Assembly: GCF_900101675.1 (NCBI RefSeq)
Contig: NZ_FNKG01000004.1
Coordinates: 481,367-545,366 of the forward strand
From: Curtobacterium sp. UNCCL20
GTDB taxonomy: Bacteria > Actinomycetota > Actinomycetes > Actinomycetales > Microbacteriaceae
Reading direction: 5' to 3'
Length of the DNA stretch: 64,000 nt
A program made the translations under genes and the position numbers. Positions 28,360 through 37,332 of the stretch are shown one piece after another. The notes under the pieces are model-generated. The model did not search any database and was not told the origin of the DNA. It saw only the letters and a program-made list of their open reading frames with translations. Every line of letters starts with the position of its first letter. Position 1 is the first letter of the stretch.

Positions 28360-30468
28360 ATGACGATGGCCGGAGAATCCGCAGGGGTCGAGGCACACCG
28401 CCAGCGCAGCCATGCGCGCGAACTCCGCCGCCAGGCGGACGACGCCGAGCAACGCGCTGCCCGCTTCGAGATCGCCCACCGCACCGAGAGCGAGACCGCG
28501 CGGATCCTCGCCCCACTCGCCGGCATCGGGTACCACCTGCTCGCGGACCGCCGCTGGCCAGGCAGCCGCACAGCGCAGGTGGACATGGTCGTCGTCGGCC
28601 GCGCCGGCGTCTTCATCGTCGACACGAAGGCCTGGCACGAGGTCGCGGTCCACGGCGACCGGATCACCCGCGGCCAAGAGGACGTCACCGACGACATCGC
28701 CCGCCTCGCCGACCTCGCGTACAGCACCGAGGCAGCGCTGGCGGACACGGGCCTGGCGCCCGGCGAGGTGCACGCGGTCGCCGCACTGGCAGGCCAGAAG
28801 CGCATGCACGCTCGCGTCGCCTCGGTCGACGTCATCGGGGCGCACGACCTCGTCGGCCACATCACGAAGCGTGGAGCCCGATTGTCCGCGTCCCGCGTCG
28901 ACGAGGTCCTCGCCGCGATGCTCCACCACTTCCCCGTGATCGGCGACGGCGGGGCAACACCGCCACAGGTCGTCGTCCCGGCACCGGTACTCCCCCGCGA
29001 ACCCGACGTACTCCTCCCGACGATCGACAGCACGGACGACGCGCTGACCGACCAGCTCCTCAACGGCGTGCTCGAAGCGCCGATCGAAGACTGGATGGCG
29101 TTCCTCGACCCGGCACAGGCCAAGCTCGTCCGCCGCAGCTTCAACGGCCCGGCACGCATCCGTGGCGCTGCCGGCACAGGAAAGACCGTCGTCGGCCTGC
29201 ACCGCGCCGCGTACCTGGCACGCGCAACCGGCGGCCGCGTGCTGTTCACGACGTACATCAGCACGCTGCCGAAGGTCCTCGAGTCGCTCCTCGAACGCCT
29301 CGCGCCCGACATGGTCGGTCGCCTCGACTTCATGGGCGTGCACGCGTTCGCCACGCGCCTGCTGAAGGAACGCGGGATCGCGTTCCGCACGCCCGGACTG
29401 GAGGCGCGACTCGCGTTCGACGACGCATGGAACGCGATCCGCGCCTCCAGTCCGTTGCGGTCCTCGCGTTTCTCGCGCTCCTACTGGGAGGACGAGATCA
29501 AGCACGTCATCAAGGGGCGCGGCCTGACGCGCTTCGACGAGTACGCGGACCTGGCGCGCGTCGGGCGCAAGCACGCGCTGCCCGTGGAGACGCGGCAGGC
29601 CGTGTGGGACCTCTACGAGGCGTACTCGCGCGGACTGCGCGAGCGGCGCGCGCACGACTGGGAGGACATCGTGCTCCTCGCGCGCGACGCGGTCGCGGCG
29701 GTGCCGCTCGAGCGGTACGACGCGGTGATCGTCGACGAAGCGCAGGACCTGTCGTGCGCGATGGTCGCGCTGATGCACCACCTCGTCGGGGATCGCGCCG
29801 ACGGGCTGACGCTCATCGGGGACGGCCAGCAGACCATCTACCCGGGCGGGTACACGCTGGGCGAGGTCGGCATCAACCTGTCGGGTCGAGGCGTCGTGCT
29901 CGACGTCAACCACCGGAACACCGCCGAGATCCTCGAGTTCGCGAAGGAGATGGTGGCGGACGACCAGTTCGTCGACATCGAGGGCGTGGACGGCGTCGGC
30001 GATGTGGTTTCGGCGGTCTCGCGCTCCGGTCCGGCGCCAGCGTTCCACCGGTTCTCCAGCCGTGCCGAGCACGACCGCGTGATGCTCCAGCAGCTGAGCG
30101 AGGTCCTGCGCCTGATCGGGACCGGGCACGGCGACGTGGGGATCCTGACCGCGACGAACCGGCAGGCGGATGACGTCCGCGGCGTCCTCCGCGACGCCGG
30201 CATCCCGGTGATCATGCTCGACGAGTACTCCGGCCGGACGTCCGAGGCGGTGCGTGTGGGCACCGTGAAGCGTGCGAAGGGCCTCGAGTTCAAGCAGGTG
30301 CTGCTCGCACACGTCGACCGCAGGATGGTGGACGCGGCGCCCGCCGTCTCGTCCGAATCAGATCGGGAGCGACGGGAACGCGGGCGACGGGAGCTCTACG
30401 TGGGGATGACCCGGGCCCGGGACGGGCTGTGGGTCGGGGTCCGCAGCGGAGCAACACGCGGCCGCTGA
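28360..30468 (+). CDS. NERD nuclease-domain UvrD/Rep-like helicase
   Basis: 702 residues. A coiled-coil-like start is followed by a NERD domain (LLADRRWPGSRTAQVDMVVVGRAGVFIVDTKAWHEV, the D...DxK nuclease core). An SF1A helicase follows: GAAGTGKTVVGLHRAAYLA, VIVDEAQDLS, IGDGQQTIY, VKRAKGLEFKQVLL and ELYVGMTRARDGLWV. It is a DNA repair or defence helicase with possible nuclease activity. ATG 28360 is preceded by GAGGGG. A CTGGAGGCGCG element (29395-29408) lies in frame and encodes GLEAR in the middle of the helicase. Confidence 0.9.
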   Translation: MTMAGESAGVEAHRQRSHARELRRQADDAEQRAARFEIAHRTESETARILAPLAGIGYHLLADRRWPGSRTAQVDMVVVGRAGVFIVDTKAWHEVAVHGDRITRGQEDVTDDIARLADLAYSTEAALADTGLAPGEVHAVAALAGQKRMHARVASVDVIGAHDLVGHITKRGARLSASRVDEVLAAMLHHFPVIGDGGATPPQVVVPAPVLPREPDVLLPTIDSTDDALTDQLLNGVLEAPIEDWMAFLDPAQAKLVRRSFNGPARIRGAAGTGKTVVGLHRAAYLARATGGRVLFTTYISTLPKVLESLLERLAPDMVGRLDFMGVHAFATRLLKERGIAFRTPGLEARLAFDDAWNAIRASSPLRSSRFSRSYWEDEIKHVIKGRGLTRFDEYADLARVGRKHALPVETRQAVWDLYEAYSRGLRERRAHDWEDIVLLARDAVAAVPLERYDAVIVDEAQDLSCAMVALMHHLVGDRADGLTLIGDGQQTIYPGGYTLGEVGINLSGRGVVLDVNHRNTAEILEFAKEMVADDQFVDIEGVDGVGDVVSAVSRSGPAPAFHRFSSRAEHDRVMLQQLSEVLRLIGTGHGDVGILTATNRQADDVRGVLRDAGIPVIMLDEYSGRTSEAVRVGTVKRAKGLEFKQVLLAHVDRRMVDAAPAVSSESDRERRERGRRELYVGMTRARDGLWVGVRSGATRGR

Positions 30469-30487
30469 AGCGGTGAACTGCCGCCGG

Positions 30488-30511
30488 TCTTCGATTCCGA
30501 TTGATCGAAGA
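30488..30511. terminator. Hairpin between convergent genes
   Basis: TCTTCGAT pairs with ATCGAAGA around an 8-base loop, between the helicase stop and the convergent lipoprotein stop. It is probably a bidirectional terminator; no long T-tract is present. Confidence 0.45.
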
Positions 30512-30530
30512 AGGTCGGAACCCTCGGGCA

Positions 30531-31031
30531 CTACCGGTAGTCGTCCGTATCGCCGATGACGCAGACCGAGTCGACGCTGACGTGTGCACGGACCTTGGTC
30601 GCGGCCATCGATGCACGTGGCTTGTCGTCAGCGCGGGCGACGATCGCGTACGCCGTGCCGGTCGCGGCATCCATCTCCGTCTGACTCTTGGACAGCCGGT
30701 AGCCTTCCTGTTCCCACCGATCACCAGCCCGCTCGACGAGCGACCGCGGCTCGGCGGGGTCCTCCACCTCGACGTAGTAGCTGAACTGCACGGCCCGCTC
30801 GCCGTCCACCTGGCAGTCGTTCGCGACCGGCACCGGGACGTCCTGCGGCCAGGTGTCCGGAGCCAGTTCGAGCACCGACCGGAGCTCCGCCTTCGCCTGC
30901 TTCTGTGCCTCGTCGATGGTCATGGTGGTCTGAGCTCCTGTCGTCCCGCACCCCGTGATGGCGACGGCAACCGCGCACGCGAGAGCCGTTGCCATGACGG
31001 TCCTCTTCACGCGTCCGGTCATCGTCTTCAC
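30531..31031 (-). CDS. Hypothetical lipoprotein of the bacteriocin operon
   Basis: 166 residues. A signal with lipobox AVAITGC (Cys28) is followed by an alpha/beta mature domain containing two Cys residues. It is last in the run of minus-strand genes starting at the lactococcin-972-like gene, and the upstream ORF overlaps its start by four bases. A lipoprotein in this place could be an immunity factor, but that is inference. An alternative start is ATG 31022. Confidence 0.68.
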   Translation of the reverse strand: MKTMTGRVKRTVMATALACAVAVAITGCGTTGAQTTMTIDEAQKQAKAELRSVLELAPDTWPQDVPVPVANDCQVDGERAVQFSYYVEVEDPAEPRSLVERAGDRWEQEGYRLSKSQTEMDAATGTAYAIVARADDKPRASMAATKVRAHVSVDSVCVIGDTDDYR

Positions 31032-31228
31032 CGTAGTGTCGCCTTCGCCGTCTCGAGCAGCGTGTTCGTGTCGAGATCGAGGTACCCGTGATCGGCTTCG
31101 AGATCACCGTCAGGGTTCACGAGGAGATCGTGGACGTTCACGCCGGTGGTCCCGTTCACGTCCGAAGCGTCGATGACGGTAGAACCGAAGTTCTTCTGTG
31201 TCGGGTCGAGCCGTTCGGGGAAGCTCAA
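31028..31228 (-). CDS. Small ORF of uncertain start
   Basis: The frame ending at 31028 encodes ERLDPTQKNFGSTVIDASDVNGTTGVN and a Leu-rich acidic tail, which looks like real protein sequence. The only usable start downstream of the previous gene is TTG 31228 (66 residues). The ATG at 31360 would overlap the previous gene by 110 bases. Its stop overlaps the lipoprotein start (ATGA-type), so it is probably translated. It may be a short gene or the end of a decayed larger one. Confidence 0.4.
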   Translation of the reverse strand: MSFPERLDPTQKNFGSTVIDASDVNGTTGVNVHDLLVNPDGDLEADHGYLDLDTNTLLETAKATLR

Positions 31229-31250
31229 CTGTCGTCCGATCTGAGCGACG

Positions 31251-31757
31251 TCACGCGCCGTCGGAGAACCACCGGAGGCTTGATGTCCGTGCGCGGAGAG
31301 CCGCCAGGGCGGTCCGCGCCGGTTCGGGTTCAGCGAACGCCACTGTGACCTGCCGGCCATCGTTCGTCGTGATCCGAACGCCGGAACGGCCGCCCATGGA
31401 GTAGAGCCGTCCTGATCCGGTTCGTTCGCGCCCCTTGATCCCGAACCCCGCCCAGGACGGTTCTTCGTCCGGGTTGATCAAACCGACCTTCGACAGTTCT
31501 GTGATCGCGAGCCGTGTCCGCCGGAACGGCACCATCCCGAGCACGACGTGATCCTGATCGATCTCGACGATGGTGGCCGTTCGGCTCACGAGGCCGATGA
31601 GGAGCCCCACGACGGCGGCCATCACGAGAAGGACGAGTCGCGACGCGCCGTCGAACCCCTTGACCGCCGCAGCAGAGACGGCCACTACGACGATCGGAGC
31701 GCACATCACGCCTGCAGCCAGGACGGCACTTCGCGGTGCCGTGCTTTGGAACCTCAC
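31251..31757 (-). CDS. Membrane protein with PH-like domain
   Basis: 168 residues. Two hydrophobic segments (about 10-32 and 38-58) precede a beta-rich cytoplasmic domain (TIVEIDQDHVVLGMVPFRRTRLAITELSKV ... VRITTNDGRQVTVAFAEP) resembling a bacterial PH-like or DUF3093-like fold. The start is GTG 31757, overlapping the ABC ATPase stop (GTGA). The place in the bacteriocin operon suggests immunity or transport support (inference). Confidence 0.7.
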   Translation of the reverse strand: MRFQSTAPRSAVLAAGVMCAPIVVVAVSAAAVKGFDGASRLVLLVMAAVVGLLIGLVSRTATIVEIDQDHVVLGMVPFRRTRLAITELSKVGLINPDEEPSWAGFGIKGRERTGSGRLYSMGGRSGVRITTNDGRQVTVAFAEPEPARTALAALRARTSSLRWFSDGA

Positions 31758-32404
31758 GACTCCCCCACCACGAGCGCATCGTCCGCCCAGTCCACGATCT
31801 CCGGATCATGTGTCGCCACCACCACCGCGCTCCCAGCCGCTCTCAGCGCGTCGAGCCCGACCCGCACCCGCGCCGCACTCCCCCGGTCCAACGACGCCGT
31901 CGGCTCATCTGCCAACACGACCTTGGGCCGCTGTACGAGCACCCGGGCAACCGCGACCCGCTGCTGCTCACCGCCGCTGAGGAGCCCGGCCCTGGCCCGC
32001 CGTCGGCCGCCGAGTCCGACCGCGAGCAAGGCGTGATCGAGACGCGCATCGAGCTCCGCACGGTCGACACCCGGAAGGCGGAGGACACGGAGGTTCGCCT
32101 CGACCGTCCACTCCGGCACCACCGCGTGGTCCTGCACGATGCACCCGACGTCGCTGCGCCGGAGACGTCGCCGTTCCCGCTCCGACACCTCGCCGAGCGA
32201 CGTCCCGAGCATCACGACGCGGCCTCGAGTGACGCGATCCAGTCCGGCCAAGCAACGCAGCAGCGTGCTCTTCCCGGAACCGGAAGCACCACGGAGCGCG
32301 AGCGCCTGCCCCGCGGGCACGTCGAAACTGACCTGGTGCCACAGCCGGCGCGGGCCGAGGTCGTACCCGAGCCCGGTGACGGAGACGAGGGGCGTGGAGT
32401 TCAT
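31754..32404 (-). CDS. ABC transporter ATP-binding protein (bacteriocin-associated)
   Basis: 216 residues of MacB/LolD type: GASGSGKST (Walker A), LLSGGEQQRVAVARVLV (signature), VVLADEPTASLD (Walker B), and a THDPEI H-loop. It partners the long permease upstream, with which it overlaps by four bases (ATGA). The ATPase probably powers export of, or immunity to, the lactococcin-972-like peptide. Confidence 0.92.
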   Translation of the reverse strand: MNSTPLVSVTGLGYDLGPRRLWHQVSFDVPAGQALALRGASGSGKSTLLRCLAGLDRVTRGRVVMLGTSLGEVSERERRRLRRSDVGCIVQDHAVVPEWTVEANLRVLRLPGVDRAELDARLDHALLAVGLGGRRRARAGLLSGGEQQRVAVARVLVQRPKVVLADEPTASLDRGSAARVRVGLDALRAAGSAVVVATHDPEIVDWADDALVVGES

Positions 32405-34275
32405 CGTGTGATCCGATCTCGATGGGCTGAGAGAGCGATACCGGCGGTGAGCAAGAGCGCGGCGGCCAGCCCGACCGCCGTACCGACACACGCGATGGTC
32501 GCCACGGAGGAACCGTCTTGGACCGCCGAGGCCGACGAAGCCAGGAAGGCTGCGACGGACGAGAGCACGCCGATGAACCAGCGGTGTGAGGCGGCCGCTG
32601 ATCGTCCGACGAGGGTGCGGAGTCGCCGAGCGGATCGTGACCGCACGCGATGCGCTGCGATCATCGTCGACGCGGCGAACACGAGTCCGACCACTGCTCC
32701 GATCACCGCGCTGGACACGAGGGCCCGTTCGGTGCGGAGCTCCACGAGCTGCTGCTCGACCTGCGCCCCGACTCGGTTGAACTGCACGACGACGTCCCGC
32801 ACCGCAGCGTGCTGCAACGCGTCCTCGAGCGGAAAGTCGGCGGCGAACCGAAGTTCGGCATTGCGTACCGCGAGCCCCACCCGGTTGAGCGCGAGCGCTT
32901 CGATGCTGGGCAGGACGATCACCGGCAGGTCGAGTGGTTCTGGAGCCGGGGCGATCGACCAGATCACCCACCGGCTCACCGATTCGACGAAGTCCGCCGT
33001 GCTCGCGACTCGCTCGATGCGGATGGGCAGCGGCGCCGATGTCGGCGGGACAGGAGCCTCGGCTTCTCGGTCGAGCTCCCAGCCGTCGGCGAGCGCTTCG
33101 CGAACCGCGCTCTCGAGCGCGGGCAGGCTGCTCTCGCGCGCTGTCGGCACGAGCACGACGACCTCGTCGCTGCCGGCCGCGACGTGTTGAGGAGCGCAGG
33201 CAGGAACGGTCACGAGCGCACCCTCGACGAGGTTCGTCTGCGCCAGGCACGCTGCTCCTTCCTCGACCGCAGCGCGTCCGACCCGGCCGAGCGCGACCTC
33301 GTCAGCCAACGACGTCGACGCCGTGGTGAGTACGACGTCGTCCCCCCGAGCAGCCTCGTCGGCGAGGTGCTGCTCGAGACCCGCGCGGGCCTCGGTCGTC
33401 CGCAACACCGAGAACCCGTCGCTGACCGTCGCGAACACGAGCGCGCTGGCACAGAGGCCGACGACGACCTCGGGGAATCGAGGCCGGAGCCGAGACAACC
33501 CGGAGCATGCGACCGTCAGTGCGACTTGCACGACGACGAGCAACGCAACGCTTCCGAGGATGCTGGCGGACGCGACCCGAACGGCAGACCACCAGACCGG
33601 CGCTGCAGCTCCGGCAGCGATCATCCACGCCGCGATCGCGAGGTGGACCGCGAACATACCCGACAGGAGGAGGGTGGTGGCTTCGGCACTCTCGCGCACC
33701 AGGATCCGGCCGCGTGACCACCCAACGATCCGACGGGACCGCTGCCGCGCCGCACGACGTGTCGCTTCTGCGGCGAGCGCGATGACGAGGCTGACTGCCA
33801 CAGCCCCGGCGAGCGCAGGTACTCCTGGTGCCAGGGACAGCGCACCGAGTACGACGGTCGCGTCGGGTGTCACCTCGTAGGCGACAACACCCGCGCCACG
33901 AAGTGCCGCGAGGAACGCCGAGACGTCGGAGGCAGACCCGTCGACCGCGTAGGTCCAGAGGATCGAGGCGTCGCCGACCTGGTCAGCCGGGAACCCTTCG
34001 ATGTCCGCCCAGAACACCGGAGCCGGAACCTCCCCGCGCACGACGTAGACATCGACGGCGGCGGGTACTCCGGCCCGGTCCGGGACGACGAGAGCCAGTG
34101 AGACGTCGTGCTGTGCCGCGCGCTCACGGAAGGCGTCGAGTTGTTCTGCCTTCGGCAGGGTCTCCGGCACGGCGGTGATGTCGATCATCGTCCTGCCGAG
34201 CAGCAACCCGTGCGACTCGAGCGTCCCGACGACGTAGACGAGCAGCGCCCCGAGGAAGAGCGCGGCCGCCACCAT
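32401..34275 (-). CDS. FtsX-like/DUF1430 bacteriocin-associated permease
   Basis: About 624 residues. A first hydrophobic segment (ALFLGALLVYVVGTLESHGLL) is followed by a large extracytoplasmic loop, three helices, a second large loop and three C-terminal helices. This is the 1+3+3 layout of the bacteriocin-associated integral membrane proteins found with lactococcin 972. The start is uncertain: ATG 34275 lies inside the first helix, and no normal start codon lies between it and the bacteriocin stop. A CTG at the CTGA junction with the bacteriocin stop is a possible coupled start. It overlaps the ATPase gene. Confidence 0.8.
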   Translation of the reverse strand: MVAAALFLGALLVYVVGTLESHGLLLGRTMIDITAVPETLPKAEQLDAFRERAAQHDVSLALVVPDRAGVPAAVDVYVVRGEVPAPVFWADIEGFPADQVGDASILWTYAVDGSASDVSAFLAALRGAGVVAYEVTPDATVVLGALSLAPGVPALAGAVAVSLVIALAAEATRRAARQRSRRIVGWSRGRILVRESAEATTLLLSGMFAVHLAIAAWMIAAGAAAPVWWSAVRVASASILGSVALLVVVQVALTVACSGLSRLRPRFPEVVVGLCASALVFATVSDGFSVLRTTEARAGLEQHLADEAARGDDVVLTTASTSLADEVALGRVGRAAVEEGAACLAQTNLVEGALVTVPACAPQHVAAGSDEVVVLVPTARESSLPALESAVREALADGWELDREAEAPVPPTSAPLPIRIERVASTADFVESVSRWVIWSIAPAPEPLDLPVIVLPSIEALALNRVGLAVRNAELRFAADFPLEDALQHAAVRDVVVQFNRVGAQVEQQLVELRTERALVSSAVIGAVVGLVFAASTMIAAHRVRSRSARRLRTLVGRSAAASHRWFIGVLSSVAAFLASSASAVQDGSSVATIACVGTAVGLAAALLLTAGIALSAHRDRITR

Positions 34276-34307
34276 CGCGACGATGGTGGCGGCCGCGAAC
34301 CCGCGGA

Positions 34308-34664
34308 TCAGTAGATGTTCCAGTAGGCGCGGTTGCCGCCCCACCACGTCGAAGGCGTCGCCGCGTAAGCGATCTTGCCCTTCGCCACACGGTTCGACTT
34401 CGACGAATTCGCCGACTTGACCGTCGTGCTGTGTTCGAACTTCCCGTTGTCGTACGCGGACACCACCTCGCCGCCTCCGACGTAGTAGGTCCAGACGCCG
34501 CCTCCGACCACCTCGGTCGCGCCGCGCATCATCGGCTGGTCGAGCGAGACCGATCCGCTGCGCGGTGCCGCAGATGCATCCGCGGACGCAGACGCGGCGT
34601 CCGTCGCGACACCTGCGGTCATCAAGACAGAAGCGGCCAAGCCGACCGTGATCCAGTGCTTCAT
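34308..34664 (-). CDS. Lactococcin 972 family bacteriocin
   Basis: 118 residues. The Sec signal is about 1-28. The mature part has the family pattern: GGGVWTYYVGGGEVVSAYDN, FEHSTTV, SSKSNRVAKGKIAYAAT and a final GGNRAYWNIY (compare SSAYSNYHH, HSATV and YYNFW in lactococcin 972). Lactococcin 972 binds lipid II and blocks septum formation. ATG 34664 is preceded by GGGAGGAA. The permease and ATPase follow at once on the same strand. GC is lower than the surroundings at its promoter. Confidence 0.85.
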   Translation of the reverse strand: MKHWITVGLAASVLMTAGVATDAASASADASAAPRSGSVSLDQPMMRGATEVVGGGVWTYYVGGGEVVSAYDNGKFEHSTTVKSANSSKSNRVAKGKIAYAATPSTWWGGNRAYWNIY

Positions 34665-34720
34665 CGTGTTCCTCCCGTTGCGCCCCGTGCGCTTCGGGAA
34701 GAGCCAAGCAGGAAAGAGAC

Positions 34721-34742
34721 GATATCTGAAATCTCGGATATC
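34721..34742 (-). promoter_or_regulatory. AT-rich dyad/promoter of the bacteriocin operon
   Basis: GATATCTGA and TCGGATATC form a dyad (one mismatch) about 57 bases upstream of the bacteriocin ATG. On the minus strand TTGTAT and AGATAT lie about 18 bases apart and could be -35 and -10 boxes around it. Confidence 0.45.
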
Positions 34743-34781
34743 ACGAATACAAAATTGCTCGCTCTCGATCAGGCGGTCAAC

Positions 34782-35714
34782 TCACCACGTCAGCACGAAC
34801 CGCCCCCGCGTCCCCCCGGCTTCGAGCCGCTCATGCGCCTCCGCCGCCTGCGTAGCCGGCAGCACCTCGGCGACCCGCGGCGTCAGCGTCCCGCTTTCCA
34901 CCGCGTGCCGCAGCTGCTCGAGCTTGTCGAACGACCGGTACTCCTCGAACACCATGATCTTGTCGAAGTGGATGCCCCGAGCGCCGTTGCCCTCCCAGCC
35001 CCGCACGCTGAAGAACGCTCCCCCGTCCTTCACGGCGTCGACGACCTCGTCCTTCTGCACGGATGCATCGGCGAGCGCGTCGACCCCGCCCGGCACGAGC
35101 GCCCGCACCGCAGCGGCGAACCCCTCACCCCGAGGCACGATGTGGTCCGGCCCGAGCGACCGCACGAGCGCCTCGTCCTTCGGCGCAGCGTCCGCGATCA
35201 CGGTGACACCCGCAGCGCGAGCCAGCTGGATCACGTAGTTCCCGAGCAGCCCCGCAGCGCCGGTCACGGCGAGCGTCTGCCCGGGAGCCAACGCCGCTCG
35301 AGACAGGATCTGCAGCGCGGTCAGCCCGTTCATGGGCACGGTCGAAGCAGCGGGGAGCGACGTCCCGCGCGGCACCCGCGTGAAGGACCCGACCGGCGCG
35401 ACGAGCTCCTGCACGTAGGCGCCCCCGTGGGTGCTGAGCGGCAGCGCGATGGCCATGACCTCGTCGCCAACCTTCCACCCGGACACGTCGGGGCCGACCT
35501 CGTCGATCACCCCGGCGGCGTCCATCCCGGGCACGTACGGCGGGGACGCCTGCGACGAGTCCCGCTGCCCGGCGCGCACCCCGGTGTCGGTCGGGTTCAC
35601 GGCGAACGCCTGCACCCGGATCCGCACCGACCCCGAGCCGGCGTGCGGCTCCGGGACCTCGTGGACGGCGAGGGCCTCGGGCCCTCCGAACTGTTCGACT
35701 CCGACGACCTGCAT
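34782..35714 (-). CDS. Zinc-free MDR quinone oxidoreductase-like protein
   Basis: 310 residues, medium-chain dehydrogenase/reductase family. The GroES-like N-terminal part (AVNPTDTGVRAGQ, PYVPGMDAAGVIDEVG, GDEVMA) precedes a Rossmann domain with TGAAGLLGNYVIQLARAAG. The zinc-ligand cysteines of alcohol dehydrogenases are missing, so it is a NADPH:quinone reductase-like enzyme. Cytosolic, with no clear operon partner. Confidence 0.9.
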   Translation of the reverse strand: MQVVGVEQFGGPEALAVHEVPEPHAGSGSVRIRVQAFAVNPTDTGVRAGQRDSSQASPPYVPGMDAAGVIDEVGPDVSGWKVGDEVMAIALPLSTHGGAYVQELVAPVGSFTRVPRGTSLPAASTVPMNGLTALQILSRAALAPGQTLAVTGAAGLLGNYVIQLARAAGVTVIADAAPKDEALVRSLGPDHIVPRGEGFAAAVRALVPGGVDALADASVQKDEVVDAVKDGGAFFSVRGWEGNGARGIHFDKIMVFEEYRSFDKLEQLRHAVESGTLTPRVAEVLPATQAAEAHERLEAGGTRGRFVLTW

Positions 35715-35773
35715 CCTCCCGGTCTACCCGCGCGTTGCTTGACGCAACCTGACGCGACCAGAGGCCGGACGAT

Positions 35774-36343
35774 TCAGTAGCCGATGAGCAAGACCGCGGC
35801 GAATGGAAGGCGCAGGCGGCGGGATGCGTAGATCGCGGACAACTGATCTCTGGTCTTCGCAAACGCCTCAGTCATCAGGACGCGGCCGCTGGACTGGTAC
35901 CGGTACTCGATCGGCATCATCAGGACGAAGTAGTTCGCATCAAGAAGCAGAGATGTCCTGACGATGTCGCGGTAAGCAGCGTTGCTCATGGCACCTCGCC
36001 CCGCCTCGACTTCGACCGCGATACCGAGCTCATCGTGAAACGCGTCAATCTCGTACTTCACTTCGGGTCGGCCGTTGTCTCCAAAGAGCACGGGTCGCTC
36101 AATCCGTTGACCTCGAGATTTCCCCGACTCAACCTTGAAGCCGAGCTCCTCCATCGCAGGACGTAAGACCTCGAGAACGGCGTCACTCGTCAATTTGGTG
36201 ACGCTCTCGCTCGATACCTCGGTCGTATCGAGCGTCGTGCGGTTTCGCTCGACGCTCTCGACAAGTCCGAGCGCCCATTCTTCGGGTCTGGCATTCCGGG
36301 GGAAGTAGCTCCACATGGGGTACGGCACACGTCGATTATGCAT
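35774..36343 (-). CDS. PD-(D/E)XK-like (BglII-like) protein, hypothetical
   Basis: 189 residues. The centre has a strand-turn-strand with an acidic pattern, EIDAFHDELGIAVEVEAGRG, similar to the D-x(n)-ExE core of BglII-type restriction nucleases. Helical DIVRTSLLLDANYFVLMMP follows. No methylase is adjacent. Base composition is near 58-60% GC, lower than its neighbours. The start could be ATG 36343 or ATG 36316; a CATAATC box overlaps the first, which favours the second. Nuclease activity is a hypothesis. Confidence 0.55.
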   Translation of the reverse strand: MHNRRVPYPMWSYFPRNARPEEWALGLVESVERNRTTLDTTEVSSESVTKLTSDAVLEVLRPAMEELGFKVESGKSRGQRIERPVLFGDNGRPEVKYEIDAFHDELGIAVEVEAGRGAMSNAAYRDIVRTSLLLDANYFVLMMPIEYRYQSSGRVLMTEAFAKTRDQLSAIYASRRLRLPFAAVLLIGY

Positions 36344-36492
36344 GCGACTGCGATGCGAATCAGATCCGCCGACCGTTCCGCTTCACCGAAGGTCAAGACG
36401 AAACGCTCAGTTCGCACCATCCCCCGATCGGAGGACGCACGTCCACCTCCCCCGCCGATCCACGCGCCCCCACAACCGAGCACGCTGGTCCC

Positions 36493-37332
36493 ATGCCCGA
36501 CACCCCAGCCATCGAGGTCCGCAACCTCGCGAAGCAGTACGCCACCGGCAAGCGCGCCGTGGACGACGTCAGCTTCGACATCCACCGCGGCGAGACCTTC
36601 GCCCTCCTCGGCCCGAACGGTGCCGGCAAGACGACGACCGTCGAGATCCTCGAGGGCTACCGCTCCCGCACCGGGGGCGACGTCCGGGTACTCGGCGTCG
36701 ATCCGGCGCATGCGCCTCGCTCTCACCGAGAACGGATCGGTATCGTCCTGCAGACCAGCGCCGAGTCGCCCAACGTCACGGTCGCCGAGCAGCTCCGGCA
36801 CTTCACGACGCTCTACCCGCGGCACCGCAGCGTCGAGGAACTCCTCGACAAGACCGGCCTGGGCGAGCAGCGGAACACCCGCATCGCCCGTCTGAGCGGA
36901 GGACAGCGCCGCCGCGTCGACGTCGCCCTCGGCATCATCGGTCGCCCGGAGGTCCTTTTCCTCGACGAGCCGACGACGGGCTTCGACCCGGAGGCCCGTC
37001 GTCGCTTCTGGGACCTCATCGACGAGGTGAAGCGCGAGGGCACGACGATCCTCCTCACCACCCACTACCTCGACGAAGCCGCGCAGCTCGCCGACCGGGC
37101 GGCGGTCGTCGCCGACGGGAAACTGCTCGACATCGCGCCGATCGACGAGATCGGCGGTGCCGAGGCGCGCACGCCGCTGATCCGGTGGCGCGACGACGCG
37201 GGCACGCAGCACGAAGAGCGGACGCAGCACGCAACGGAACGCATCCGCCAGAGCACCACACCCATGCACGATCTCGAAGTCATCCGCCCGTCCCTCGAGG
37301 ACGTCTACCTCGGAATGGTCGGCCACCGATGA
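36493..37332 (+). CDS. ABC-2 transporter ATP-binding protein
   Basis: 279 residues, DrrA/NatA type: LLGPNGAGKTTTVEILEGYR, LSGGQRRRVDVALGIIG, LFLDEPTTGFDPEARR and TTHYLDEAAQLADR. The C-terminal extension with EERTQHATERIRQ is variable in this family. Its stop overlaps the permease ATG by four bases. Likely exports a drug, lipid or peptide; a two-component system follows. Confidence 0.93.
   Translation: MPDTPAIEVRNLAKQYATGKRAVDDVSFDIHRGETFALLGPNGAGKTTTVEILEGYRSRTGGDVRVLGVDPAHAPRSHRERIGIVLQTSAESPNVTVAEQLRHFTTLYPRHRSVEELLDKTGLGEQRNTRIARLSGGQRRRVDVALGIIGRPEVLFLDEPTTGFDPEARRRFWDLIDEVKREGTTILLTTHYLDEAAQLADRAAVVADGKLLDIAPIDEIGGAEARTPLIRWRDDAGTQHEERTQHATERIRQSTTPMHDLEVIRPSLEDVYLGMVGHR

Noticed and set aside
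31028..31360. 110-residue version of the small ORF starting at ATG 31360
   Set aside because: It would overlap the PH-like gene by 110 bases in another frame; only the part after TTG 31228 reads like protein.
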